A stretch of 64,000 nt of DNA, from positions 43,886-107,885 of the forward strand of contig JACIWW010000007.1 in NCBI GenBank assembly GCA_014360905.1, written 5' to 3'. Below, in pieces: positions 8,901-18,889 of the stretch. The notes below the pieces were generated by a model, which saw only the letters and a list, made by a program, of their open reading frames with translations, had not been told where the DNA came from and did not search any database. Each line of letters starts with the position of its first letter. Position 1 is the stretch's first letter. The DNA comes from Chloroflexota bacterium. Lineage in GTDB: Bacteria > Chloroflexota > Anaerolineae > UBA2200. Both the position numbers and the translations under genes were made by a program.

Positions 8901-11900
8901 CTACTTGTTTAACAACACGGCTCCTATCACAGTTGAGAGCAACCTCATCCAGAATGGTATTGGACATGGCATCTACATCACGGCTTGTACTGGAATTCCA
9001 GTCATCCATGGGAATAGCATCTATGGTAACAGTCTCTTTGGTCTGAATAACCGGCTTGCCACCCGTGTACATGCCGAAGGGAACTGGTGGGGGCGCAATG
9101 AACCGATCTTTGGCCCAAGCACCCCAGCAGACATCCGTACTGCGGCAAGTGTGTATTATTCGCCGCCTATCTCTCTCACCCTGACTGCAGCACCAACATC
9201 TATTCCGGCAAATGGCGTAGCCACCTCCACTATCACCGCAACTGCCAGTGGTGGCGGCTATTACATCCTGGATGGCACTTGGATTACTTTCACCAGCGAT
9301 TTGAATACTAGCGTCTCGCCTGCTTTTGCCGCTTTTGGTGGTGGACGAGCGAACACGATTTTGACCGCAGGTACTCTGGCTGGCGTGGCGACGATCACGG
9401 GTACCGCTGAACCCGGGATTGAAGGGCAGATCGTTACGGTGACTCTGACCGCTGGAGATCCTTACAGCTTATCCCTGGTCGCTATGCCGAGTACGATCCC
9501 GAACGTCTGTGATAGTGCACAGAATCGGTCTGTTGTCACTGCAACCGTCAGGGATTTCTATGCCAATCCTGTCCCGGGAGTGCTGATCACCTTCACCAGC
9601 AATGCTTTGGGCAGCGTTTTCCCGAGCACTGCTACGACTCAGGTAGGAACCGGAATTGCGGCGACGACTTTCACCGCAGCAGGTTTAACTGGCACTGCTA
9701 TAGTTACAGCTACTGCTGGGACAACGCTGACAACCGCAACCTATATCACGGTTACAGCTGGCCCGCCTTCCACCGCGGATATCCTTGCCAATCCCTCTTC
9801 GCTGCCAGCCAATGGCATTGCTACTTCCACCATTACGGTGACCCTGCGAGATTGTCTTGGTTATCCTGTGCCAGATGGCACGATGGTAGCGTTTACTACT
9901 ACGCGCGGTACGATTGTGAACCAGGACTTTGTCGAAGCCGAATCCGCGGCTGTTGTCACCTCGGCTGGATGGACAACGATCCTCGACGGCAGCGCTAGCG
10001 GGGGTGCTTATATCCGCACCAGCACAGCCGGAGACGTTGCTTATTGGCTCTTCAGAGGCGAAGCTGTGTCTCTGATTTACCGGCGCTTCTCTGGTGGTGG
10101 GGTTATGCGTGTGCGCGTGGATGGTGGTACGCCTGTGGACATTGATACGAATGGTAGCCCAGCTTGGCTGGAGCGGGTGATTGCCATCAACCTGAACCCC
10201 GCCATCACCCATCAAATCGAGGTGGTCTGCCTAACGGACCAGATTCGATTGGATGCCTTCCGCTCTGGTACGGTTAGCAGTGGCGGTGTGGCGCGGGCTA
10301 TTCTGCGCGCGCCGGCATTGGTGATACTGGGGCCTCAGGTCTATACAGGCACGGTTTATGCGACATCTCGCCTTGGACATCCGGTGCTGCCCAATCTAGT
10401 TGTGACGACCGTGGTCACTTTCACCCAGGCCGATATCGTGTGGGTGAATGATGACTGGGTCGGCCTACCGAATGGCACAACAGTTACCCTGCCCCCAGAG
10501 CATGGTAGTGGCATAGTAACTATTGGCTCGGATGCCTTTGATACGATTCCGAAGGGAGTTGCAGCCGTTAAGGAAGGCGGCACGGTGCAGGTGCTGACAG
10601 GCACCTATGCATCCCAAGTGGTCATCACCAAGACATTGAACCTGCTTGGTGATGGAGCAGCCAACACATTCATCGTAGGTTCTGGTACGGGTAACGGCAT
10701 CCAAGTAGAGCGTTTTGCCGATGGAGTAACCATCGAGGGCTTTACTGTGCGCAATTTTGGCTATGGCGTGCATCTGGATGGACGAAGTGCCAACCGAATT
10801 GAAGGCATCACCTTTGCAAACAATGTGATCACAGGTTGCGCCACGGGAGCCATCACTGCGACCTATCTCAACAATGGCTACTTTGCCGATAACGTCATTT
10901 ATAATAACAGTGGATTCGGCTTTGACCTGTATGTGGGTGATTCCAACCGCATCGTGAACAACCACATCTATGGCATTGCTGGCTTTGGTCTGCGCATCCG
11001 CAACGCGTTGGGCACGGAAATATCTTACAACAATGTGCATGACATTGATTGGAACGGCATTGTTGTCGGGGATGCCTGTACCAATACGCTTGTTTTGCAG
11101 AACACCGTGCGCACGACCAACAAGATGAACAGCCCATCCGGTTTCAACGAAGGTGGCATCGTACTTTACACTACCACGAATACAACCGTTGAATACAACG
11201 ATGTCTCCGATGTGCGTGATGCTGGTGGAAGCACCGACACGGCCGGCATCTGGGTCGGAGGGACAGACAGGGGCGCGGTAATTCGCTACAACCACATCTG
11301 GTACAACACCAACGATGGCGTGCTACTGTGGGGCTTTGATGCCAGTTTGCCACCAGTCATTAACTGTAACCACATCTATGGCAACCTCCGCTTTGGAATA
11401 CGGAATACCCAGGCAACGACTGTCAATGCTGAAGGCAACTGGTGGGGGCGCAACACACCGACCACAGGAACGTCAGCGCCGCGTGACATCTACCGTCCTC
11501 CTACGAATGTGGATTATACACCTTGGATTACGGTGGCTTTGACGCCATCGCAGCCGACAGTTGACGCGGGCAGCAGCGCTATTGTCATTACAGCGACTGG
11601 TTCTGGGGGAGGCTGTTTCATCTTTGATGCCACACCGATTACCTTTACCAGCAGTCTGGGGCTGTTAGGTGATCCCCCGCGGTCCATGGTCACTGACACG
11701 CTGAATAGCGGTCAAGTAACGGTGTTGTTCACTCCAGGGACTATCGCAGGTACGGCCATAATTACTGGTACTGTGCCTAATGCTGGTGTGGCTACAACCA
11801 CCGTAACCATTTTGCCATTGGGTCCAGCTTTCATTGATGTGACAGCATACCCTCATCGCATTACTGTTGGCAGCACCGCAGCGATTACTGCCAATGTGAG

Positions 11901-14900
11901 AGACAGGTATGGCAACCCCGTGCTGCCTGGCACTCTCATTAACTTTGATACTTCGTTGGGCAGTGTTTCTCCTACCGTAAACGGTACGGATGCGACTGGA
12001 GTGGCAACCACTACTTTGTATGCCGGCATTACTCCGGGCATCGCGACAGTTTGGGCGTATCGGGGTTTGGTCATGGGCTTTGACTATGTGGAGATTACGG
12101 CTGGGCCTCCATTTACCATTACCTCTTTGATCGCCAACCCAAGCACTCTACCTGCCAATGGCCTCGCTATAGCACTGCTTACTGCCGTTGTCAAGGATCA
12201 GTATAACAACTTGGTGCCAGATGGCACCATGGTGGGATTCACGACTACGGCGGGCTCCTTGATTCACGATTATGTGGAAGCCGAGTCCGCAAGCGTTAAC
12301 AAGTCTGCTGGGTGGTCAACAGTGTCGGACGGTAGTGCCAGCGGCGGCCAGTACATCCAGACCAGTACAACTGGTGCTTCCGCGCGTTGGAGCTTCAGAG
12401 GTGAAGCGGTATCCGTGATCTACCGACGCTTTGCCAGCGGCGGAACTATGCTGGTGCGCATTGATGGCGCTACTCCGATCACTATCGATACCAGTGGCAG
12501 TGCAGCTTGGGTCGAGCAGGTGATTGCAGTGGATCTAGATCTGGATACGTGGCATGAGATCGAGGTCACAACGCAATCAGGTACGATTCGACTTGATGCC
12601 TTTCGATCTGGTGCAGCGACTCGGAATGGCCAGGCAATTGCTCGGCTCACTTCCGCGCCGCTACCACCTACGGTGGCTACTGTTTGGGCCACCGGGATTG
12701 ACCTCCCAGGGATTGTCAGAGTTGCCAGCTCCTTCCCGACGCGTACGGTGAATGTGCAGTTCCTGGCTCCCACCGAGGTATGGGTGGATGATGACTACTG
12801 TAGTACGTGCCCTAACGATGGGCATCAGTGGGGCTTCGATGCTTTCGACAATATCCCGGACGGTGTTACGGCTGTTGCTAGCGGTGGCATAGTACACGTG
12901 GCTGACGGTACGTATACCGGCCCAGTTTCGGTAGGCAAGCCGGTACACTTGGATGGTGCAGGGAGTGGTGGTACTACTGCTTTGGTTGGCACTGGCACAG
13001 GCAATGGCATTTCCGTGAACCATTTGGGAGATGGCACAACTATCGAAGGGTTTGCTATCCGCAATTTTGCGTATGGCATCCACTTGGCTGGCCGCAGTGT
13101 CAATCCTATCCAGGGGATCACCATTACTCAGAACGTGATTACAGGGTGTGCTACGGGTGCGATTACCGCAACTCATGTCAACAATGGCTATTTTGCCGAC
13201 AATGCATTCCACCACAACAGCGGATTTGGTTTCGATCTGGACACCGGTAGCAATAACCAAATTCGCAACAACCATATCTATGAAAACGCTGGGTTTGGAT
13301 TGCGCCTGTTCAGTTCATCAGCAACAGGCAACGATAACGTTGTTGCGCTGAATAATATCTATAACGTAGGTTGGGATGGTATTCGCATCGGCGTTGGGAT
13401 GGTGAACACGCGCGTTCTGAGCAATACCGTCTCCAACACCAATCGCGGTACAGGTGGAGGCTTTGATCTTGGTGGCATTGCCCTCAATGGCACCACTGAC
13501 ACACGTGTAGAAGGCAATACCATTACGTACGTGCAGGCTGGTGGTGGGACGCTCGCCAATACGGCCGGTGTGGCCCTTGATGGCGGCAATGTACGGCCTG
13601 TTATCGAGAACAACTTGATCATTAACAACCTGAACCATGGCATCTGGCTGTCCGCTAATGGCTATACGGCTGGTGGACCGGCGGAGATCCATGGCAATAG
13701 CATCTATTTCAACGGCAGGTTTGGCATTTACAACAATGTCACATCGGCTGCCGCCGATGCTGAGGGCAACTGGTGGGGTCGCAACTCGCCCAGAACGAGC
13801 ACGAATCCAGCGGACACCGGGTATGACATCTTCACTGGCCTCGGTGCCAACGTAGACTATACTCCGCCGATTGTGCTGTCTTTAGCACGTGCACCCACAG
13901 CCATCGTCGCCGACGGTGTATCTACCGCAAACATTACTGCGACCATGCGTTGTGCCACGTGCATTCCTGTGTACAATGTTTTGAATGGAACAGTGATTAC
14001 CTTCACCAATAGTCTGGGCTCTCTTGGCACGCCACCTGTAGTGCGCTCGACCTTCAATGGAGAGGCTACAGCTGTCCTGCGATCTGCTACGATAGTGGGA
14101 CGCTCCTATATCACTGCTACGACGCCCTCAGCAGGTACAGCATCAACCTGGGTAGATTTCATTGCTGGTGCGCCATATACTATCACCATGAGTGCCACGC
14201 CAGCCAGCATCTGGGTGACAGGTGGATCGCCTACCCAGGCGACGATCTTGGTAACGGCGACAGACTCCTACGGCAATCCCTGTGCAGGACAAGTGGTCAC
14301 CTTTACCTGGAGCCTGCTTGGCACGGCTGCGGTCGCACCGACGTCCCGCGTGCTCCAGGCTAATGGTTCGCACTACACCACCCTGACCTCTGGCAGTGTT
14401 GCGGGTACGATCTGGGTAACAGCCACCGTCGGGTCGCTGTCGCGATCGGTGCCGGTTCAGATCATGTCCGGATTGCCTGCGAGTATGCTGTTGGATCGCT
14501 CGCCGACAGCCATTCCGGCTGATGGCGTATCCACCTCGCTGGTCACTGCCCTTGTGCGCGATGGTTTCGACAATGTTATCTACGATGGCACGATGGTGGG
14601 CTTTACCACAACGTTGGGCTCACTGCCGTATGACTATGTAGAAGCAGAGAGTGCACAAGTTGAGAAATCCGCCGGTGATTGGTCAGCGCCGTCCTACAAT
14701 GTAAACGCCAGTGGTCGCTACCACATCTACACCGACAATCCCGGTGCTTGGGCTAGCTGGCAATTTATGGGCAGTGCCGTTTCGTTGATCTACAGGCGCG
14801 ATGTTGGTGGCGGTCTGGCGCGCGTGTTAATCGATGATATGCAAGCCAAGATCATTGACATGAGCGCTGGCAGCACCCTGTGGCGACGGGAGACGGTGAT

Positions 14901-17900
14901 TGGCGGGCTCGATCCATCTGTGATGCATACCATCCGCATCGAATGTATCACCGGTCGTATCTGGCTGGATGCCTTGCGGTCAGGCACTACAACGCTGGAT
15001 GGTGTCGCTACGGCATTGCTGACTTCAGCGCAAGAGTGTCTGACGGCTACGGTAAGGGCCACAGCAGTGGACAGCCGGATGGAGGTAGGGCCTAGCGACT
15101 TGGTGTCACGGGATACAACGGTTCACTTCCAATGCGCAGAGCTGACCATTAGCAAGTCTGTGAACCGCACCAATATAGCGCCTGACGAACTGGCGATCTT
15201 CACGCTGTACTACACCAACACCGGGCAGGCACAGGCAACAAATGCACTCATTACAGATACGTTGCCCAGTGAACTGACCTACGTAAGTTCTTCTTCCTCG
15301 CCCTACCTGGGCCAGCCAGACAATCCGGCCGACAATATCTGGGTATGGCGCGTAGGGGACATGCAACCAGGCGCACGTGGGGTTATCACACTTACGGCAC
15401 GGAATGATTGCAAAGCCTGGCTAGGTTGGGTTACGAACACGGCCTCCATTCGCTCTTTGACTACCGAAACGAATCCAGAGAACAATAACGCTGAGAAAGA
15501 CGTTCGCTTGGTGGCCGGCCCGCCGTTCACTGTAACTGTTACTGCAACCCCGACGCATATCTTGGTCAATTCTTCTTCGACGGTGCGCATCACCGTTCTG
15601 GATCGGGGCGGCAATTCAGTGGAAGGCACTACGGTATACATTACTACCAGCATTGGTAGCTTCAGCGCTGCATCTGTGATGACGCATACGACGCGCACTA
15701 CAGATGGGAATGGGCAGGCAACGGTTACCTTCTACAGCCAGTCGGCTACGGGCATGGCTGTGATCAGCGCCACGGCAGGCAGTGCGACAGGCGAGGGCTA
15801 TGTCTGGATCAACATTGGCCCAGCAGCACAATGCGTGGCAGTAGCTGATCCAATGGCTATCCCAGCAGATGGCGTGTCTACATCTAACATCACGGCACGG
15901 GTGCTGGATACCGCCGGGTACATTGTTCCGGATGGTGTCTTTGTGGGCTTTACCACATCTCTGGGTTCGCTGATTTATGGGTATGGCGAAGACCCGCAGT
16001 TGACACAATCGCCTAGTGGGAGCTGGGCTACGGTATCCGATGCAGCGGCCAGCGGTGGTACGTATATCTCGACGACCCTCGATGGGGCGTCAGCCCTATG
16101 GAGCTTCTACGGGAATGGCGTCTCTATCATCTATCGTCGCGCTCCAGGTGGCGGGTGGGCCGACGTATCGCTGGACGGCAACCCGCTTGGAGCAATCAAT
16201 ATGGGAGGCACACTTACCTGGCGGGCGGAGAAAATCTACACCTGGGCAGGCGATCCTATGGCACCCCATATTTTGAGGATAACACATCGCACAGGTACTG
16301 GCCCGATATGGATAGATGCCGTGCGTTCGGGTGCGACCACCAGTGGTGGGCAAGTCTCAGCGGTGCTCACTTCAGAACAGACGGTAGGCACAGCCATCGT
16401 AGCTGCCACCGCAGTATCGGAGACGGTGGGCATCGTACCGGTGTTGTTACCGGGCTATGTGAATGTGCAATTTGATCCCGCAGATTTGGTGATCACCAAG
16501 ACCGTTGAACCTGCAGGTGCGGTGTCCATTGGGCAGAGGATTACCTTCACGCTGCGCTATGAGAACCGTGGGCCTATCACTGCTACCAACGCGTACATTG
16601 AGGATGTGATTCATGACGGTGTGATCAACAGTGGCTGGCTCCAGGATGTCTTCTTCAGTGTGACGCCTGAGACTATTGTTGAGCACTTGCAGTATCACTG
16701 GGATATTGGCTCCTTGCCAGCCAGGCAGAGCGGGGTCATTATCTTTGGCGGCACGGTAACTGAAGATCAAGGACGTTACTGGCCGTCCGAAACGGTGCTC
16801 ACGAACACGGCCACCATTGCCTCTCTGACGGTGGACCATGCGCCTACGAACAATAGCAGTTGGATCACCAAGATCATCGTGCCTGGTGCGCCAGTGACCA
16901 TCTCGCTTACGGCCACGCCACGAAATATTGCGGTTAATTGCACGACCAGCGGCAATGTATCTCAGCTACGGGCCGAAGTCCGCGATATGTACGGTAACCC
17001 TGTGCGCAACGGGACACCGGTCACGTTCACGACTAGTTTGGGAGGGTTCCCAACGGTACAGGAGCGGGTACGCTATACGACCGATGGCGTAGCTACGGTG
17101 AACCTGACTGCAGGAGCTGTAGCGGGTACAGCCATAGTCACGGCTACGGTGGACTCCCTTGTGGCTACTACTGAAGTAGTCTTTACACCGGAAGGTCCCG
17201 CTTCAGTAAGCGTTAGCGCAGTTCCTGCAGTGATACCGGTAGGCGGAGCCACTTCGGTCATCGAGGCATGGGTGACAGATCCATGTGGCAACTGGGTCGC
17301 CGATGGCACTACTGTGTCCTTCAGCACGGATGCAGGTACGATTGCACCATCGGTCGCAGGTACGGTGAACGGCAGGGCTTCTGCGCTACTCGTGTCAGGT
17401 ACTACGCCTGTTACCGCAACCGTCGTTGCCACAGCAGGCACGGTCAGTGGCACCACTACCGTCCGTTTTGTACCGGGTGAACCACGGCTGAGCATTGCTG
17501 CTTATCCCACCACTGTGCCGGTGAGCAATACGGTGCGCATAACCGTGACGGCTCGGGACGAGTTTGGCAACCCTGTATTGGATGGAACGGTGGTTACATT
17601 CACTACCTCACTGGGTAACTTTACAGACAGTGGGATCACCAGAACCTTCACCTCCACGCTCGGTGGAAGGGCTTTTGCCGCCTTGCATTCCACGCAGTCT
17701 GGCCAGGCTATTGTGCGGGCCACCATTGGGCCAAACGAAGCAGCAGTGATCATCACTTTCGAGCCGTTGGAACCCTGGACAATCTCACTCACTGTAGAGC
17801 CAGAACTCATTATCGGCTGTGGTAGCACGGCGCTTGCCCGCGCGGTGGTGAGGGATCGCTATGGCAACCCAGTCCGCGATGGCACGGTTGTGGTATTCAA

Positions 17901-18759
17901 TGTCTATCCGGTGGGAAGCGCGGAGCCAATAGATGGTGGACGGACAACGAACGGGGTAGCTCAGGCCATCATCGCATCTGGAGCGAAGCCAGGTCCGGCC
18001 TATGTCCGTGCTTGGCCGGCAGGGCGTGACACCTTCTTCACTCAGGTTTCCGTCTACTTCACGGAAGGGCCGCCGGATCATTTTGAGCAAGGCACACCGG
18101 CTGCTGAGCCACCGCGTCTGCTGGTTGGTGGAAAACGCGCCACAATCAAAGTAAGAGTCTTGGATTGCGGCAACTATCCAGTGGCTGAGGGAACAACAGT
18201 GACCTTTACCTTGGTTTCTGGTGGAGGAAGCCTGACGCCGCAGACAACCAGTACAGCCAATGGCTGGGCATACGCCACCCTGACCTCACCCAATGAAACA
18301 GGTCGGGCGACCATTAGAGTGAACTCAGGCGAGCGCGAAGGCGTAGTGATTGTCGAATACATCCCCGAAGCGCCCTTTGACATCGCGCTGACGGCCAATC
18401 CACTGTCCATTGCGGCCAATGGCGTGTCCACTTCGACCATAGATGCGGAGATCAAGGATCGCTATGGCAACTACGTCGCAGACGGGATCGTAGTAGTCTT
18501 CTCCACCGACCTGGGCCGCTTCGAAACGGGGACGTCGTACACGACCTATACAGGTGGTGGTAGGGCCAGAGCGGTATTGATTTCCAACACAACACCTGGC
18601 ATGGCGCGCGTGGCGGCAACGGCTGGCGGCAGACGGGGTGAGACCTATGTGGACTTTTACTTCGTGCCCACGCCTACGCCGACGCCTACACCTACGCCGA
18701 CACCGAGGCGGTATTGGACTGTGCGCTTGCCCATCATTATGAAGAACCACCGACGCTAA
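5923..18759 (+). CDS. Giant secreted surface protein: DNRLRE, golvesin-like, beta-helix, Ig (Big_1), DUF11 modules
   Basis: A 4,278-aa exported protein, presumably a cell-surface adhesin or scaffold; no catalytic motif seen. N-terminus: hydrophobic segment near residues 45-70 with possible cleavage after AHA-AQA. Then a DNRLRE domain (about 85-285), a Pro-Thr linker, a golvesin C-terminal-like domain (about 318-470), and about 18 invasin-type Ig units (strand motif DGTxVxFTT). Five Ig units hold an inserted beta-sandwich module ending in L/I-D-A-F/L/V-R-S-G. Three parallel beta-helix domains begin with V-W-V-[DN]-D-D at about residues 696, 1504 and 2285 and end in EGNWWGRN. Two DUF11 domains start near 3072 and 3520. 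The C-terminus is a Pro-Thr linker and a tail with VRLPIIMKNHRR. A second start at 5947 is possible. A hairpin follows the stop. Confidence 0.9.
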   Translation: MIYRKAHPMEETTFVHSSEHLQTPQLSSAHGKQPALGISRGLIVSLVIFALSFAVLFAGPALVLRLMAAAVEDPIGSFVSYAPNAHAAQATITIFQEGVYPTAAYTGTDDTYINQWNPTLNGGTEVRVVIGQIGAWRSLLYFDLTPGGIPVGASVISAELAIYCYDRNMVRDMSIEVYQVKRTWTELGATWEKATATDLWGSAGCNDPVTDRFPTPAFVTTVSNYGEWHRFDVTSIVQNWVSDPASNKGFLLVGPEPAVIYYYFSSQYPTPDVRPKLIVSWTSAPMPTPTPTQTTTPVATPTRTATPTPTPTVTPYVPAVVIDNTSACYSDYPPEQWQTAIGGGGYGGSYRYETTGYLTGTASFSPCLGSPLPQDGIYEVLAHWSVHPNRPVAVPYTIHYYGGNVIIAVDQTKDANGDTVPAFSASGWYSLGYYPFRAGTAAANGEYVELNTSSTGDTCADAVRWVLTPGRAGPPYTLTVTADPTEVPWDGISISTIMVTVTDRFGNMAADGTMVGLTTTYGTLPYDYVQAESASVTKAGSWNTGLDASASGGAYIYSDTPGDEVSWTFSGEAISFVYGTNVSGGSADVSIDGIYLATINFASASMQWQVERQLTNTLTPGVHTLRIRHAGGGRIWLDAFRSGTVTTNGVATAALRAPMLPGTATVHATAIGADVIGYAPSWPHGTTTVSFPGSSEVWVDDDYCSTCYNDGHTWNYNAFNTIQGGVNGVLSNGIVHVLAGTYAESVTIAKPLKVLGSGSNVVFVVGEGAAGSRGFYIDRADNVTIQGVTVQNFDTGIYLRGTGTGPVPRVYNATIVYNAFESNQSYALWGSYVYTSTICSNDISLGNNGIYLENSHGNTICYNNISNNLGFGVKLNTGDGNSIDNNDINNNQNVGIELVGQTQRNGVYGNDLHDLWWDGVLISGTVSSDVYIAANTIVNTNQAWLNGAGTPPDSYHNLGGIVLMGITTGSEVRQNRISGASNAMGNRADAAGVYLFNNTAPITVESNLIQNGIGHGIYITACTGIPVIHGNSIYGNSLFGLNNRLATRVHAEGNWWGRNEPIFGPSTPADIRTAASVYYSPPISLTLTAAPTSIPANGVATSTITATASGGGYYILDGTWITFTSDLNTSVSPAFAAFGGGRANTILTAGTLAGVATITGTAEPGIEGQIVTVTLTAGDPYSLSLVAMPSTIPNVCDSAQNRSVVTATVRDFYANPVPGVLITFTSNALGSVFPSTATTQVGTGIAATTFTAAGLTGTAIVTATAGTTLTTATYITVTAGPPSTADILANPSSLPANGIATSTITVTLRDCLGYPVPDGTMVAFTTTRGTIVNQDFVEAESAAVVTSAGWTTILDGSASGGAYIRTSTAGDVAYWLFRGEAVSLIYRRFSGGGVMRVRVDGGTPVDIDTNGSPAWLERVIAINLNPAITHQIEVVCLTDQIRLDAFRSGTVSSGGVARAILRAPALVILGPQVYTGTVYATSRLGHPVLPNLVVTTVVTFTQADIVWVNDDWVGLPNGTTVTLPPEHGSGIVTIGSDAFDTIPKGVAAVKEGGTVQVLTGTYASQVVITKTLNLLGDGAANTFIVGSGTGNGIQVERFADGVTIEGFTVRNFGYGVHLDGRSANRIEGITFANNVITGCATGAITATYLNNGYFADNVIYNNSGFGFDLYVGDSNRIVNNHIYGIAGFGLRIRNALGTEISYNNVHDIDWNGIVVGDACTNTLVLQNTVRTTNKMNSPSGFNEGGIVLYTTTNTTVEYNDVSDVRDAGGSTDTAGIWVGGTDRGAVIRYNHIWYNTNDGVLLWGFDASLPPVINCNHIYGNLRFGIRNTQATTVNAEGNWWGRNTPTTGTSAPRDIYRPPTNVDYTPWITVALTPSQPTVDAGSSAIVITATGSGGGCFIFDATPITFTSSLGLLGDPPRSMVTDTLNSGQVTVLFTPGTIAGTAIITGTVPNAGVATTTVTILPLGPAFIDVTAYPHRITVGSTAAITANVRDRYGNPVLPGTLINFDTSLGSVSPTVNGTDATGVATTTLYAGITPGIATVWAYRGLVMGFDYVEITAGPPFTITSLIANPSTLPANGLAIALLTAVVKDQYNNLVPDGTMVGFTTTAGSLIHDYVEAESASVNKSAGWSTVSDGSASGGQYIQTSTTGASARWSFRGEAVSVIYRRFASGGTMLVRIDGATPITIDTSGSAAWVEQVIAVDLDLDTWHEIEVTTQSGTIRLDAFRSGAATRNGQAIARLTSAPLPPTVATVWATGIDLPGIVRVASSFPTRTVNVQFLAPTEVWVDDDYCSTCPNDGHQWGFDAFDNIPDGVTAVASGGIVHVADGTYTGPVSVGKPVHLDGAGSGGTTALVGTGTGNGISVNHLGDGTTIEGFAIRNFAYGIHLAGRSVNPIQGITITQNVITGCATGAITATHVNNGYFADNAFHHNSGFGFDLDTGSNNQIRNNHIYENAGFGLRLFSSSATGNDNVVALNNIYNVGWDGIRIGVGMVNTRVLSNTVSNTNRGTGGGFDLGGIALNGTTDTRVEGNTITYVQAGGGTLANTAGVALDGGNVRPVIENNLIINNLNHGIWLSANGYTAGGPAEIHGNSIYFNGRFGIYNNVTSAAADAEGNWWGRNSPRTSTNPADTGYDIFTGLGANVDYTPPIVLSLARAPTAIVADGVSTANITATMRCATCIPVYNVLNGTVITFTNSLGSLGTPPVVRSTFNGEATAVLRSATIVGRSYITATTPSAGTASTWVDFIAGAPYTITMSATPASIWVTGGSPTQATILVTATDSYGNPCAGQVVTFTWSLLGTAAVAPTSRVLQANGSHYTTLTSGSVAGTIWVTATVGSLSRSVPVQIMSGLPASMLLDRSPTAIPADGVSTSLVTALVRDGFDNVIYDGTMVGFTTTLGSLPYDYVEAESAQVEKSAGDWSAPSYNVNASGRYHIYTDNPGAWASWQFMGSAVSLIYRRDVGGGLARVLIDDMQAKIIDMSAGSTLWRRETVIGGLDPSVMHTIRIECITGRIWLDALRSGTTTLDGVATALLTSAQECLTATVRATAVDSRMEVGPSDLVSRDTTVHFQCAELTISKSVNRTNIAPDELAIFTLYYTNTGQAQATNALITDTLPSELTYVSSSSSPYLGQPDNPADNIWVWRVGDMQPGARGVITLTARNDCKAWLGWVTNTASIRSLTTETNPENNNAEKDVRLVAGPPFTVTVTATPTHILVNSSSTVRITVLDRGGNSVEGTTVYITTSIGSFSAASVMTHTTRTTDGNGQATVTFYSQSATGMAVISATAGSATGEGYVWINIGPAAQCVAVADPMAIPADGVSTSNITARVLDTAGYIVPDGVFVGFTTSLGSLIYGYGEDPQLTQSPSGSWATVSDAAASGGTYISTTLDGASALWSFYGNGVSIIYRRAPGGGWADVSLDGNPLGAINMGGTLTWRAEKIYTWAGDPMAPHILRITHRTGTGPIWIDAVRSGATTSGGQVSAVLTSEQTVGTAIVAATAVSETVGIVPVLLPGYVNVQFDPADLVITKTVEPAGAVSIGQRITFTLRYENRGPITATNAYIEDVIHDGVINSGWLQDVFFSVTPETIVEHLQYHWDIGSLPARQSGVIIFGGTVTEDQGRYWPSETVLTNTATIASLTVDHAPTNNSSWITKIIVPGAPVTISLTATPRNIAVNCTTSGNVSQLRAEVRDMYGNPVRNGTPVTFTTSLGGFPTVQERVRYTTDGVATVNLTAGAVAGTAIVTATVDSLVATTEVVFTPEGPASVSVSAVPAVIPVGGATSVIEAWVTDPCGNWVADGTTVSFSTDAGTIAPSVAGTVNGRASALLVSGTTPVTATVVATAGTVSGTTTVRFVPGEPRLSIAAYPTTVPVSNTVRITVTARDEFGNPVLDGTVVTFTTSLGNFTDSGITRTFTSTLGGRAFAALHSTQSGQAIVRATIGPNEAAVIITFEPLEPWTISLTVEPELIIGCGSTALARAVVRDRYGNPVRDGTVVVFNVYPVGSAEPIDGGRTTNGVAQAIIASGAKPGPAYVRAWPAGRDTFFTQVSVYFTEGPPDHFEQGTPAAEPPRLLVGGKRATIKVRVLDCGNYPVAEGTTVTFTLVSGGGSLTPQTTSTANGWAYATLTSPNETGRATIRVNSGEREGVVIVEYIPEAPFDIALTANPLSIAANGVSTSTIDAEIKDRYGNYVADGIVVVFSTDLGRFETGTSYTTYTGGGRARAVLISNTTPGMARVAATAGGRRGETYVDFYFVPTPTPTPTPTPTPRRYWTVRLPIIMKNHRR
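7501..14982 (+). repeat. About 2.4-kb coding super-repeat in the giant gene
   Basis: The block [Ig with inserted module - beta-helix - Ig - Ig] recurs three times. Inserted modules begin near 7501, 9928, 12271 and 14635 (spacings 2427, 2343, 2364 nt), the fourth opening a shortened block without a helix. Beta-helices begin near 8009, 10432 and 12775. Helices 2 and 3 are closest, sharing NVITGCATGAITAT and NNGYFADN, which points to a recent duplication. Confidence 0.8.
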
Positions 18760-18769
18760 TGAACTGAAA

Positions 18770-18802
18770 ACCCTCCCGCAGGTTCTTGACCTGCGGGAGG
18801 GT
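18770..18802 (+). terminator. Strong hairpin after the giant gene
   Basis: A perfect 14-bp stem ACCCTCCCGCAGGT (18770-18783) / ACCTGCGGGAGGGT (18789-18802) with a 5-nt loop, 11 nt after the stop codon. There is no U tract on the plus strand but TTTT follows on the minus strand, so it may be a processing or RNA-stabilising hairpin as well as a terminator. Confidence 0.65.
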
Positions 18803-18889
18803 ATGCGTGATAGAACCGTATCTTTGACTGCTTTATCACGTCATCTGGTATGGACTGTACATACCTGATTGCCACGTAGGAGGATGAAC

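Noticed and set aside
9685..10215. Long minus-strand frames inside the giant gene (here and at 8455-9072, 10465-11295, 12661-13275)
   Set aside because: The plus frame encodes continuous repeated domains; minus frames are a by-product of its repetitive Thr/Val/Asn codon use and have no ribosome binding sites worth noting.
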